Below are positions 1-6,643 of a DNA stretch of 50,128 nt, one piece after another; position 1 is the stretch's first letter; the number at the start of each line of letters is the position of its first letter. Below the pieces are notes generated by a model. It ran no database searches. It saw only the letters and a list, made by a program, of their open reading frames with translations, and was not told the DNA's origin. The position numbers were made by a program, and so were the translations under genes. This DNA comes from Candidatus Woesearchaeota archaeon (lineage in GTDB: Archaea > Nanobdellota > Nanobdellia > Woesearchaeales > WJKL01), in NCBI GenBank assembly GCA_014729675.1, contig WJJM01000013.1:1-50128 (forward strand). The letters are read 5' to 3'.

Positions 1-114
1 AATATGGCTCTAAACTAAGAGCCAGAAAATATAAAACCCAGAAAATAGAACTATTGTTTAAAATATTATCATACAATATCGAAAGATCAATAAGAATTGT
101 TATTACTTTGGTGA

Positions 115-444
115 TTCACCATCTGTATTTCTACAGAGCCCGAAGCATGCATCAGCAAAACTGCATATAAACATGATATTGAAATACACTTTATAAATGT
201 TATGCCTGAGCATGTACATTTGATGGTCACATTGCCGAAAGGCATGCTTGATGAAAAGGCTTTTCAGCTTCTCAAAGGTGTTTCATCTTACTACTTTTTC
301 AAAAAGCACCCCAAAGCTCGCTTAAGATATCCCCAAGGACATCTTTGGAGCAGAGGCGGCTGCGCAGTGATTGTTGGATACAATCAATTCAGTGAAACTG
401 AGTAGTATATCTTGCGACAGGCAGAGCATCACGCTGCTGCCTGA
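115..444 (+). pseudogene. IS200/IS605 TnpA (Y1 transposase) remnant
   Basis: A decayed single-strand transposase of the IS200/IS605 family. The open frame starts after a TGA at 112-114 and reads HFINVMPEHVHLMVTLPKG, which holds the HUH metal/nick site (His codons at 211-213 and 217-219), then HLWSRGG. A TAG at 403-405 interrupts the frame. Beyond it the same frame continues YILRQAEHHAAA to a TGA at 442-444, matching the family helix that carries the catalytic Tyr. The amber codon therefore sits immediately before the nucleophile, and the N-terminal third is missing or scrambled. An inactive copy is the simplest reading. It belongs to a different subgroup from the intact tnpA at 1329 but shares its right-end signature. 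Confidence 0.8.
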
Positions 445-481
445 TTAGGCTTGAGGTCAATGACGCTGTCCAAGCTGGATA

Positions 482-510
482 CTGTGGGATTTAGCCCACA
501 GAGGATGTCA
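482..510 (+). repeat. Right-end hairpin of decayed IS200/IS605 copy
   Basis: A perfect 7-bp stem, CTGTGGG (482-488) and CCCACAG (495-501), has a 6-nt ATTTAG loop and is followed at once by GAGGATGTCA (501-510). The second element has a hairpin with TTTA in its loop followed by the same ten bases at 1789-1798. IS200/IS605 ends are recognised by TnpA as subterminal hairpins next to a cleavage tetranucleotide, so this is read as the right end of the remnant at 115-444. Confidence 0.65.
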
Positions 511-521
511 TTTTGACAATA

Positions 522-529
522 TTTATATA
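522..529 (+). promoter_or_regulatory. TATA box for DUF4013 gene
   Basis: TTTATATA about 50 nt before the ATG at 577. A Shine-Dalgarno-like GAGGTGA lies at 564-570, seven bases from the start. Unlike most genes here, this one would have a short leader with a ribosome binding site. Confidence 0.5.
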
Positions 530-576
530 GTAGTTAGCTATCGTTAATACTAATAAACATATCGAGGTGAATATAA

Positions 577-1143
577 ATGGTTGAATTTGTAGAAGGGTTA
601 AAATATCCATGGGGCAATCCCAAAAAATTATGGAACATATTGTGGGTTCTTGTGCCTATATTGGGTATTTTTGCATTGATCGGTTATGTGCAGAAGATAA
701 TGAGGAGTATCGTAGGAGGAGATGTTTCAGGGCTGCCTGAATTTGGGAATTTTATGGAAAACCTAAAGAATGGATTTGTACTTTTCCTGAAGATGATACC
801 AATAATGGTCGTGGTAGTCATAGTAAACATGATACCTTTTATAGGATGGTTTGCATATCTATTGATTACAGTATTTTTCCTTCCTTGGTTGATGATAAAC
901 CTGTTTGTGAAAGATACGTTGAAAGCAACTTTTGAGTTTGAGAAAGCAGCAAAAGCAGTATTCGGCAATTTTGTAGAGTATATCATAGCATATGTAAAGA
1001 CTATTGTCTATGCCATAATCTATGGATTGCTTAGTCTGGTTTTAGTAGGAATTCCATGCCTTCAGTTTGGACAGAACATCTATCTGGCGGATTTCTATGC
1101 TAAGACAAGTACAGAGGCTGCAGAAGTTCCAAAGAAAAAATAA
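577..1143 (+). CDS. DUF4013-like multi-pass membrane protein
   Basis: A 188-residue integral membrane protein resembling the DUF4013 family of archaea and bacteria, whose function is unknown. The N-terminus starts with the family-like FVEGLKYPWGNPKKLW stretch. Hydrophobic segments lie near residues 22-38, 62-100 (two back-to-back helices around a Pro-Phe-Ile-Gly-Trp turn) and 130-158, and the tail is short and Lys-rich (PKKK). GAGGTGA before the ATG supports the start. The gene stands alone between two transposon copies, so its neighbours say nothing about its role. A T-rich tract follows the stop. Confidence 0.75.
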   Translation: MVEFVEGLKYPWGNPKKLWNILWVLVPILGIFALIGYVQKIMRSIVGGDVSGLPEFGNFMENLKNGFVLFLKMIPIMVVVVIVNMIPFIGWFAYLLITVFFLPWLMINLFVKDTLKATFEFEKAAKAVFGNFVEYIIAYVKTIVYAIIYGLLSLVLVGIPCLQFGQNIYLADFYAKTSTEAAEVPKKK

Positions 1144-1167
1144 GCTTTTTCTTTTTTTCTTTTTTAC
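1144..1167 (+). terminator. T-rich transcription terminator
   Basis: Directly after the DUF4013 stop the + strand runs CTTTTTCTTTTTTTCTTTTTT. Archaeal RNA polymerase commonly terminates on oligo-T tracts without a hairpin, and the position fits. Confidence 0.5.
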
Positions 1168-1204
1168 AAATCATTTTAATATTCTAAGGAGTTATAACAA
1201 TTTA

Positions 1205-1800
1205 AATTCGCCTGAGCAAGAAATCTGCATCCTTTAGGATGTAGATGAATTGCGAAATCTTTTTCTATCTTTTATATCTAATCTTGTCTGTGGTAGAATG
1301 ATGAGCCTCACAAAAGAGGTGAGGCCCAATGAAATACACAGACAACCGAAATAACCATAGTGTCGGATGGTCCATGCATCACATACAGTGGGTAACTAAG
1401 TATCGTTATAATATTTTCGCAGATTCTTGCCTAAAGAATCTGTGCAATATACTGATTAACGAAGCATGCCTGCGTTACCATATTACACTTGAAGAGCTAG
1501 AGATCCAGCCAAACCATATACATCTCTTGGTAAGGCTTAAGCACAATATGGATTCTTCAAAAGCAGTGATGCTGATAAAAGGATACACAAGCAGAATGTT
1601 GTGGCTCCTTGAACCTGAAAGGTTGAGAGTATTCTATTGGAATACTGGAAAAAAGCATCTTTGGTCAAAAGGAAAGTTTATGGGTTCAGTAGGACACATA
1701 ACCTTAGAGAAAGCAAAAGAGTATCTAGAGAACCAAGAGGATCATCATGCCAAAACTGTATTGCTGGAATCTCCACCCTTTAGGGTGGGAGGATGTCAAA
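1205..1800 (+). mobile_element. IS200/IS605-group insertion sequence, tnpA only
   Basis: About 600 bp carrying a single tnpA and no tnpB. The left end has a hairpin at 1225-1244 (CTGCATCC, TTTA loop, GGATGTAG, one G.T pair) inside a weaker 5-bp outer stem (TTCGC 1207-1211 with GCGAA 1252-1256). The right end has the CCACCC-TTTA-GGGTGG hairpin at 1773-1788 and then GAGGATGTCA. Both hairpins share the TTTA loop. Exact ends cannot be fixed without an empty-site comparison. Insertion has cut off the 5' end of the next gene (1801-2124). Confidence 0.75.
1305..1325 (+). promoter_or_regulatory. Hairpin sequestering the tnpA ribosome binding site
   Basis: GCCTCAC (1305-1311) pairs perfectly with GTGAGGC (1319-1325) around a 7-nt loop. 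The Shine-Dalgarno-like GAGGTGAGG (1316-1324) lies in the loop and 3' arm, four bases before the ATG at 1329. The RNA fold would hide the ribosome binding site. Translational repression by a 5'-leader hairpin is known for IS200 tnpA. Confidence 0.6.
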
Positions 1801-1805
1801 TTTGA
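1329..1805 (+). CDS. tnpA: IS200/IS605 TnpA, Y1 HUH transposase
   Basis: A 158-residue single-strand DNA transposase that would excise and insert the element as a ssDNA circle. The HUH motif is PNHIHLLV (His63, His65). The presumed nucleophile is Tyr132 in KEYLENQEDHH. LIKGYTSRML and KHLWSKG are further family blocks. Length matches intact family members, so it is probably functional. The reading frame runs through the right-end hairpin and terminates at TGA 1803-1805, at or just past the transposon boundary, so the last residues (SPPFRVGGCQI) are encoded by the end itself. The start is preceded by the RBS hairpin. Confidence 0.9.
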   Translation: MKYTDNRNNHSVGWSMHHIQWVTKYRYNIFADSCLKNLCNILINEACLRYHITLEELEIQPNHIHLLVRLKHNMDSSKAVMLIKGYTSRMLWLLEPERLRVFYWNTGKKHLWSKGKFMGSVGHITLEKAKEYLENQEDHHAKTVLLESPPFRVGGCQI

Positions 1806-2124
1806 GAGATCTGCTGCTAGAGTTTATGATGTTTTATCTTTATTAAAAAAAGCAAATAAGATAATCAATTACAGAGTAAATAGCAAAGATTATTGGATAA
1901 GAAAAGACCAAAACATTATTATAGTATCTAAACTAAAATATGAATATCTTAAGCTTTTGAGAGATTCCAATAAAAATACAAAGTATTTTTCGAAACATTT
2001 TAATGTTTGCTGGAAATATTCATTTAGACGGCTTAAAGAGCTAGAAAAATTAAGACTAGTGAAAAGAGACAAAGACAAATTTTGGAGGTTATTAGAAGTG
2101 GACAAGAAGGTGATTGTAAAATGA
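1801..2124 (+). pseudogene. 5'-truncated gene, possible winged-helix protein, cut by the IS
   Basis: The frame from 1801 encodes about 107 residues (FERSAARVYDVLSLLKKANK...) rich in Lys, Arg and Tyr. The helical segment KYFSKHFNVCWKYSFRRLKE followed by LEKLRLVKRDKDKFWRLL resembles a winged-helix recognition helix and wing. I do not recognise the family. The first in-frame ATG upstream is at 1747, inside the IS and in another frame of tnpA, so the native 5' end is missing. The stop TGA (2122-2124) overlaps the rnhB ATG as ATGA, indicating former or present translational coupling with rnhB. Confidence 0.55.
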
Positions 2125-2815
2125 CTAAAATTTGTGGGATTGAAGAGGCCGGTAGAGAATTTTAGCGGAATAATTTTGCTGAAATTTGCCGTTAGGTCCA
2201 GTAATCGGTCCTATGGTCATGGCAGGAGTCATGATAGAAGAGGGAGAAGAGGATAAGCTCGCAAAGATGGGAGTTAAGGACAGCAAGATGCTTTCTCCAA
2301 AGGCAAGAGAAATCATGTTTGACCTTGTGAAAAGCAATTGTTCTAACTATAAGACACTGATCGTTGATGTAAATATGGTGGATGCTGCTTTAGCTACAGA
2401 CGATATGAACTTAAATAAGCTGGAAGCCCAGAAGATGGCTGAAGTAATCAATGCGTTAGAGCCTGACAGGGCTATAATAGACTGTCCGAGCAATAATATT
2501 CCTGCTTTTGTAAGTTATCTCAGGAAACACATCAAAAATAAGAATATAGAGATAATAGCTGAGCATAAAGCTGATGAGAATCATCTTGTTGTCGGAGCTG
2601 CCTCTATATTGGCTAAGGTCACAAGGGACAGAGAGATTGAGAAGATAAAAAATAAGATAGGCGTGGATTTCGGTTCTGGATACCCTTCTGATCCAAGGAC
2701 TGTAGCATTTGTAGAGAAGAACTGGAACAAACATCCATCTATCTTCAGGAAAAGCTGGAGCTCTTACAGGAAGTATGTTGAGAAGTTTAAGAACAAAAGT
2801 TTAGGTGATTTTTAG
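2121..2815 (+). CDS. rnhB: RNase HII, interrupted by a 38-nt BHB intron
   Basis: Ribonuclease HII cuts the RNA strand of RNA-DNA hybrids and removes single ribonucleotides from DNA. Exon 1 (2121-2155) encodes MTKICGIEEAGR; exon 2 resumes at 2194 with GPVIGPMVMAGV. Joining 2155 to 2194 restores the invariant family block and a 218-residue protein of normal archaeal length. Unspliced, the frame hits TAG at 2163-2165. Later blocks are intact: KDSKML, AIIDCPSNN (third acidic residue), EHKADENHLVVGAASILAKV (fourth), and SGYPSDPRT. The first catalytic Asp of the usual DEAG is Glu here (EEAG). The ATG overlaps the previous stop. Without splicing it would be a pseudogene, or an N-truncated protein from TTG 2186 lacking the first two carboxylates. 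Confidence 0.85.
2156..2193 (+). other. Candidate archaeal BHB intron in rnhB mRNA
   Basis: Exon bases CGGT (2150-2153) pair with intron bases GCCG (2188-2191) as a 4-bp central helix. The 5' bulge is AGA (2154-2156) and the 3' bulge TTA (2192-2194), three bases each. The inner helix GAATTTTAGC (2157-2166) with GCTGAAATTT (2178-2187) is ten continuous pairs including two G.T, closing an 11-nt loop. The splicing endonuclease cuts between the second and third bulge bases, that is after 2155 and after 2193. That junction rebuilds the Arg codon (AG|A) and GRGPVIGP. The outer exon-exon helix is weak (at most 3 bp), so this is a relaxed BHB. The insert is 38 nt (not a multiple of 3) with an in-frame stop. 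Confidence 0.8.
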
Positions 2816-2850
2816 CCTTTTTAGAGGATATTACTTTTTTATTTCTTTAT
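2816..2850 (+). terminator. T-rich terminator after rnhB
   Basis: Two T clusters (CTTTTTAG, then ACTTTTTTATTTC) follow the rnhB stop and precede the smc promoter. No strong hairpin is seen. Confidence 0.4.
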
Positions 2851-2891
2851 GCAAAACATATTGAACAGCTATATACACAAAATGATAAAAA

Positions 2892-2899
2892 TTTATAAA
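2892..2899 (+). promoter_or_regulatory. TATA box of smc, leaderless
   Basis: TTTATAAA is centred about 29 nt before the smc ATG at 2925, which places transcription initiation at or within a few bases of the start codon. No well-spaced Shine-Dalgarno is needed. Confidence 0.6.
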
Positions 2900-2924
2900 G
2901 GATGAGGATAATTTTATCATAGGA

Positions 2925-5900
2925 ATGACCAAAATCAATAAAATAGTGATGCATGGGTTCAAGAGCTTTGCAAAAAGGACTGAGTTGTTGTTTGAAAATG
3001 GCTTTAACTGCGTTCTTGGGCCTAATGGTTCTGGAAAGAGCAATATACTGGATGCTTTGTGCTTTGTGCTTGGAAGGCTGAGCAGCAAGTCTATGAGGGC
3101 TGAGAAGGCTGCTAACCTCGTATATAACGGAGGGAAAGTAAAAAAGCCTATGAAGCAGGGAGAGGTAAGCATACATTTTGACAACAAAGAAAATACATTT
3201 CCGACTGATGCAGAAGAAGTAAAAGTTACGAGGATAATAAAGCAGAGCGGGCAAAGCATATATAAGATAAATGACGAGAAAAGGACAAGACAGGAGATAC
3301 TTGACCTTTTAGGGGTAGCGAGGATAGACCCTGACGGTTTTAATATAGTTCTACAGGGAGATATAGTAAGATTTACTGAGATGCGGACTGAAGACAGGAG
3401 ACTCCTTATAGAGGAGATAAGCGGCATAAGCGTATATGAAGAGAAAAAACAGAAGGCTTTGAACGAGCTTTCAAAGGTTGATGACAAGCTTAAGCAGGCT
3501 GAGATAGTACTTTCTGAGAGAAAAGGATACTTAAAAGAACTTGAGAAGGAGAAGAACCAGGCAACAAAATTCAAAGAGCTTGAAAGCAAAATAAAGGTCA
3601 ATAAGGCATCATATCTTTACAGGCAGATAGAGAAAAAACAAAAAGAGAAAGATGAGCTGACAGGAAAGATCAATGTCAGGAAAGAAAAGCTTGACAATCT
3701 TCAGGCCAAGATGGACGGAATCAAAAAACAGATAGATGAAAAAAAGAAGCGGATAGAAGAGATAAACCATGAGGTTGAAGATAAAGGAGAGAAAGAGCAG
3801 GTCAAGCTGCATAATGCTGTCGAGCAGCTGAAAGTAAAGCTGGCTACAGACAAGACAAGGATAGACAACTGCCAGGGAGAGATAGACAAGATAAGCATAA
3901 GGAGGAAAGAGCTTAAGAATAATCTTGAGGATATAGAGAAAGACCTTGGAGAACTGAACAGGAAAAAGGAAGAGCTTGAAGCCAAGAAAAAAGCTAAGAC
4001 AGGGGAAAGGGAAAAGATAACAAAAGAGATAGAAAACTTCAAGGAGAACAATGAGATAGACAATGCATCTAAGATAGAAGAACAGATAGAAGAGATAGAC
4101 AAAAGAGCAGAACAAGGACAGGAAGAGATAGACGATCTTAGGAAAAGCCAGCAGGAGCTTGTCAGGAAAAAGGACAGCCTGGAGTTTCAGATAAATAATA
4201 TAGATGAGAAGATAGAAAAAGTAAAGGGTATCGAGGAAGAGCATAAAGAACAGATAGCAGAGCTTAAAGATAAGAAAGAAAGGTTCAAAAAAAGCGTTGA
4301 AGAGCTGAATGAGGGCCTTGAAGCAGACAGCAGCCTTTCAAAACAATTGGCTGAGAAGAACCAGAAACTTGTTAGTTATGAGCAAAAACTTTCACAGCTA
4401 AAGGCAAAGGACATAGCTGTAAAAGAGGGAGCAGGAAGCTTTACTGTAAAGAAGATATTAGCTAAAAAAGATTCAATAAAAGGTATACATGGGACTATAG
4501 GTCAGCTTGGAAATGTAAGCAAAGAATACAGCCTTGCCCTGGAGGTGGCTGCAGGCCCGAGGATAAACAGCATAGTTGTCGAGGATGACAAAACTGCTGC
4601 AGAGTGCATAAGATACCTCAAGGACAATAAACTAGGGATAGCTACATTCCTGCCTCTCAACAAGATAAAGGAAAGGAAGATAAATGAGGACGTTAAAAGG
4701 CTTAAAGATGAAGGAGGTGCCCATGGGTTTGCCATAGATCTTGTCTCTTTTGATGACAGGTTTGAGAAGGTCTTTTCTTATGTGTTCGGAGATACACTTA
4801 TTGTGGACAATATATCTTCTGCCAGAAACATAGGCATAGGAAGATGCAGGATGGCCACTCTTGACGGAGATGTTGCAGAAGCAAGCGGAGCTATGCAGGG
4901 CGGATTCAGGCAGAAGAAGAACAGGGCAGGATTCAATGAAAAAGAGCTTTCAAAGGATATAAAGGAATACAGCAGTGCTGTGTCCGGGCTTAAGCAAGAA
5001 GTAGCTTTGATGAGCAAACAGAAAAAAGATACTGAAGCAAGGATAGAGAATCTGAGAAAAGAGAAATCCGAGCTTGAAGGGGAGATAATCAAATCAGAAA
5101 AAAGCCTGCATATAGAAGAAGGGGACCTTGAAGCTGACAGGAACAGGAAGAAAGAGCTTATGCAGCAGATGGAGGATGTTGAGAAAGAGCTTAACTCTAA
5201 AGGTGAGAAGCTTTCAGAGCTTAACAATAATATAGTGCAGGACAAGGCAAAAAAGCAGGAGATGAAAAACAAAGTAAGTGAGCTGAGAAATCCAAGCCTG
5301 CTTGCTGAGCTTAATGCTTTTGAGGAACAGAAGACAAGCCTAAAAGAGGAGATAGTGCAGCTGGATGCAGATATCAAGAACATAAACACAAAGATAAATG
5401 ACATGATAATGCCTGAAAAAGAGAAGATACAGAACATAAGAAAGCAGCTTGATAAAGAGAGGGAATCTTTTGAAGAAGAGATAAAGAAGCTCAATGACAA
5501 GATAAGCCAGGAGAAAGAAGAGTTAAAGTCAAGCGAGGAAAAAAGCCAGCAGTTCTATGCCAAATACAAGCAGTTGTTTTCTGAAAGAGGAAAGATCAGC
5601 GATACTATACAGGAAGACGAGTCAAAGATAGACAAGCTAAGGGAGGACAGCAAGGAGATAGAGATAAAGATGAATAACCTCTCCATAGAGAACGCTAAGA
5701 TAAGCGGAGAACTGGCAGGGCTGAACCATGACTTCTCGCAGTATGAGGGAGTGAAGATAAACAAAGAGAAGAAGGAAGAAGAGCTGAAAAGAGAGATATC
5801 TAAGTTTGAGAGGATGGCAAGCGACATAGGCAGCGTGAATATGAAGTCTCTGGAGATATACGAGGATGTTGAGAAAGAGTACAACAAATTATTGTCCAAG

Positions 5901-6422
5901 AAAGACAGGCTTGTAGGAGAGAAAGAAGATGTGCTTAACATGATGAACGAGATAGAAGGGAAGAAAAAAGAGCTTTTCATGAAAACATATGATTCTGTAA
6001 ATTCAAACTTCCAGAGGATATTCTCTGCACTTTCAACCAAAGGCGAGGGAAGCCTGGACCTAGAGGATCCTGAAAATCCTTTGGAAGGCGGCCTGACAAT
6101 CAAGGTAAGGATTACAGGAACAAAATTTTTGGATATAAGAAGCCTTTCAGGAGGGGAGAAGACGATGACTGCCTTGGCTTTCATCTTTGCCATACAGGAA
6201 TACTCTCCTCATTCTTTCTATGTCCTTGATGAGGTTGATGCTGCACTTGATAAGCATAATTCTGAGAAGCTTGCAGCTCTTGTAAAAGAATATGTAGGAA
6301 AGACAAAAAGCCAGTATGTTGTAATATCACATAATGATTCTGTCATAAATGAAGCTGACGTCTTGTATGGCATCAGCATGGATGAGCACGGAGTAAGCAA
6401 GGCTGTTAGTCTGAAGATATAG
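2925..6422 (+). CDS. smc: Chromosome segregation protein SMC
   Basis: A full-length 1165-residue condensin ATPase that dimerises and extrudes or tethers DNA loops for chromosome compaction and segregation. Walker A is GPNGSGKSN (32-40). Two long charged coiled coils (about 165-500 and 650-1000) flank the hinge (about 515-645, with GPRINSIVVEDD). The ABC signature LSGGEK lies near 1074 and Walker B FYVLDEVDAALD near 1098. The start at 2925 is set by the TATA spacing and by the conserved N-terminus directly before Walker A. No scpA or scpB is adjacent. Codon content is typical of the window, so this is core genome next to accessory regions. Long antisense open frames inside it are coding shadows. 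Confidence 0.97.
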   Translation: MTKINKIVMHGFKSFAKRTELLFENGFNCVLGPNGSGKSNILDALCFVLGRLSSKSMRAEKAANLVYNGGKVKKPMKQGEVSIHFDNKENTFPTDAEEVKVTRIIKQSGQSIYKINDEKRTRQEILDLLGVARIDPDGFNIVLQGDIVRFTEMRTEDRRLLIEEISGISVYEEKKQKALNELSKVDDKLKQAEIVLSERKGYLKELEKEKNQATKFKELESKIKVNKASYLYRQIEKKQKEKDELTGKINVRKEKLDNLQAKMDGIKKQIDEKKKRIEEINHEVEDKGEKEQVKLHNAVEQLKVKLATDKTRIDNCQGEIDKISIRRKELKNNLEDIEKDLGELNRKKEELEAKKKAKTGEREKITKEIENFKENNEIDNASKIEEQIEEIDKRAEQGQEEIDDLRKSQQELVRKKDSLEFQINNIDEKIEKVKGIEEEHKEQIAELKDKKERFKKSVEELNEGLEADSSLSKQLAEKNQKLVSYEQKLSQLKAKDIAVKEGAGSFTVKKILAKKDSIKGIHGTIGQLGNVSKEYSLALEVAAGPRINSIVVEDDKTAAECIRYLKDNKLGIATFLPLNKIKERKINEDVKRLKDEGGAHGFAIDLVSFDDRFEKVFSYVFGDTLIVDNISSARNIGIGRCRMATLDGDVAEASGAMQGGFRQKKNRAGFNEKELSKDIKEYSSAVSGLKQEVALMSKQKKDTEARIENLRKEKSELEGEIIKSEKSLHIEEGDLEADRNRKKELMQQMEDVEKELNSKGEKLSELNNNIVQDKAKKQEMKNKVSELRNPSLLAELNAFEEQKTSLKEEIVQLDADIKNINTKINDMIMPEKEKIQNIRKQLDKERESFEEEIKKLNDKISQEKEELKSSEEKSQQFYAKYKQLFSERGKISDTIQEDESKIDKLREDSKEIEIKMNNLSIENAKISGELAGLNHDFSQYEGVKINKEKKEEELKREISKFERMASDIGSVNMKSLEIYEDVEKEYNKLLSKKDRLVGEKEDVLNMMNEIEGKKKELFMKTYDSVNSNFQRIFSALSTKGEGSLDLEDPENPLEGGLTIKVRITGTKFLDIRSLSGGEKTMTALAFIFAIQEYSPHSFYVLDEVDAALDKHNSEKLAALVKEYVGKTKSQYVVISHNDSVINEADVLYGISMDEHGVSKAVSLKI

Positions 6423-6466
6423 TTTAGAATCTTTAAGTTATGATTTGTTATTTATATCTAATCTTG

Positions 6467-6569
6467 AAATTTAATCATTATCTATAGGAATTATGGATCT
6501 GCCTGTAATATTTACAATAAGGCTAAGTGAGCAAACGTAAAGAATCCTTGCGGATAGAATAACATTAAG
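6467..6569 (+). repeat. Dispersed hairpin repeat, copy A
   Basis: First of three related noncoding units (others at 21485-21576 and 22866-22956). Shared blocks are AAATTTAATCATTATC (shared with copy B), TTTACAA, TAAGTGAGCAAAC (6524-6536), a hairpin ATCC-TTGC-GGAT (6544-6555) and ATTAAG (6564-6569). The upstream partner of the GTTTGCTCA/TGAGCAAAC stem is degenerate in this copy. It lies in the convergent gap between smc and the next glycosyltransferase. The rest of 6570-6643 shows nothing further. Confidence 0.6.
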
Positions 6570-6643
6570 CAGACAAACATGCTTCAATCTTTGGTCGGTA
6601 GGTCAGCATACACAATCAAGCCTTACAGTTATGTGATGGTCAA

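Noticed and set aside
1-114. Open frames before the first TnpA remnant as a separate gene
   Set aside because: Short, truncated by the window edge and probably scrambled transposase sequence; not supportable.
403-405. TAG before the catalytic Tyr as pyrrolysine read-through
   Set aside because: No downstream signal or Pyl context is visible, and the copy is already N-terminally decayed; nonsense mutation is simpler.
2186-2815. RNase HII starting at TTG 2186 without splicing
   Set aside because: It would lack the GIEEAGR block with two catalytic carboxylates; the BHB geometry gives a better explanation.
3609-4244. Long minus-strand open frames inside smc, including 4778-5500 and 5555-6193
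   Set aside because: They are Leu/Ser/Phe-rich shadows of the Lys/Glu-rich coiled coil on the opposite strand, with no domain or start signal.
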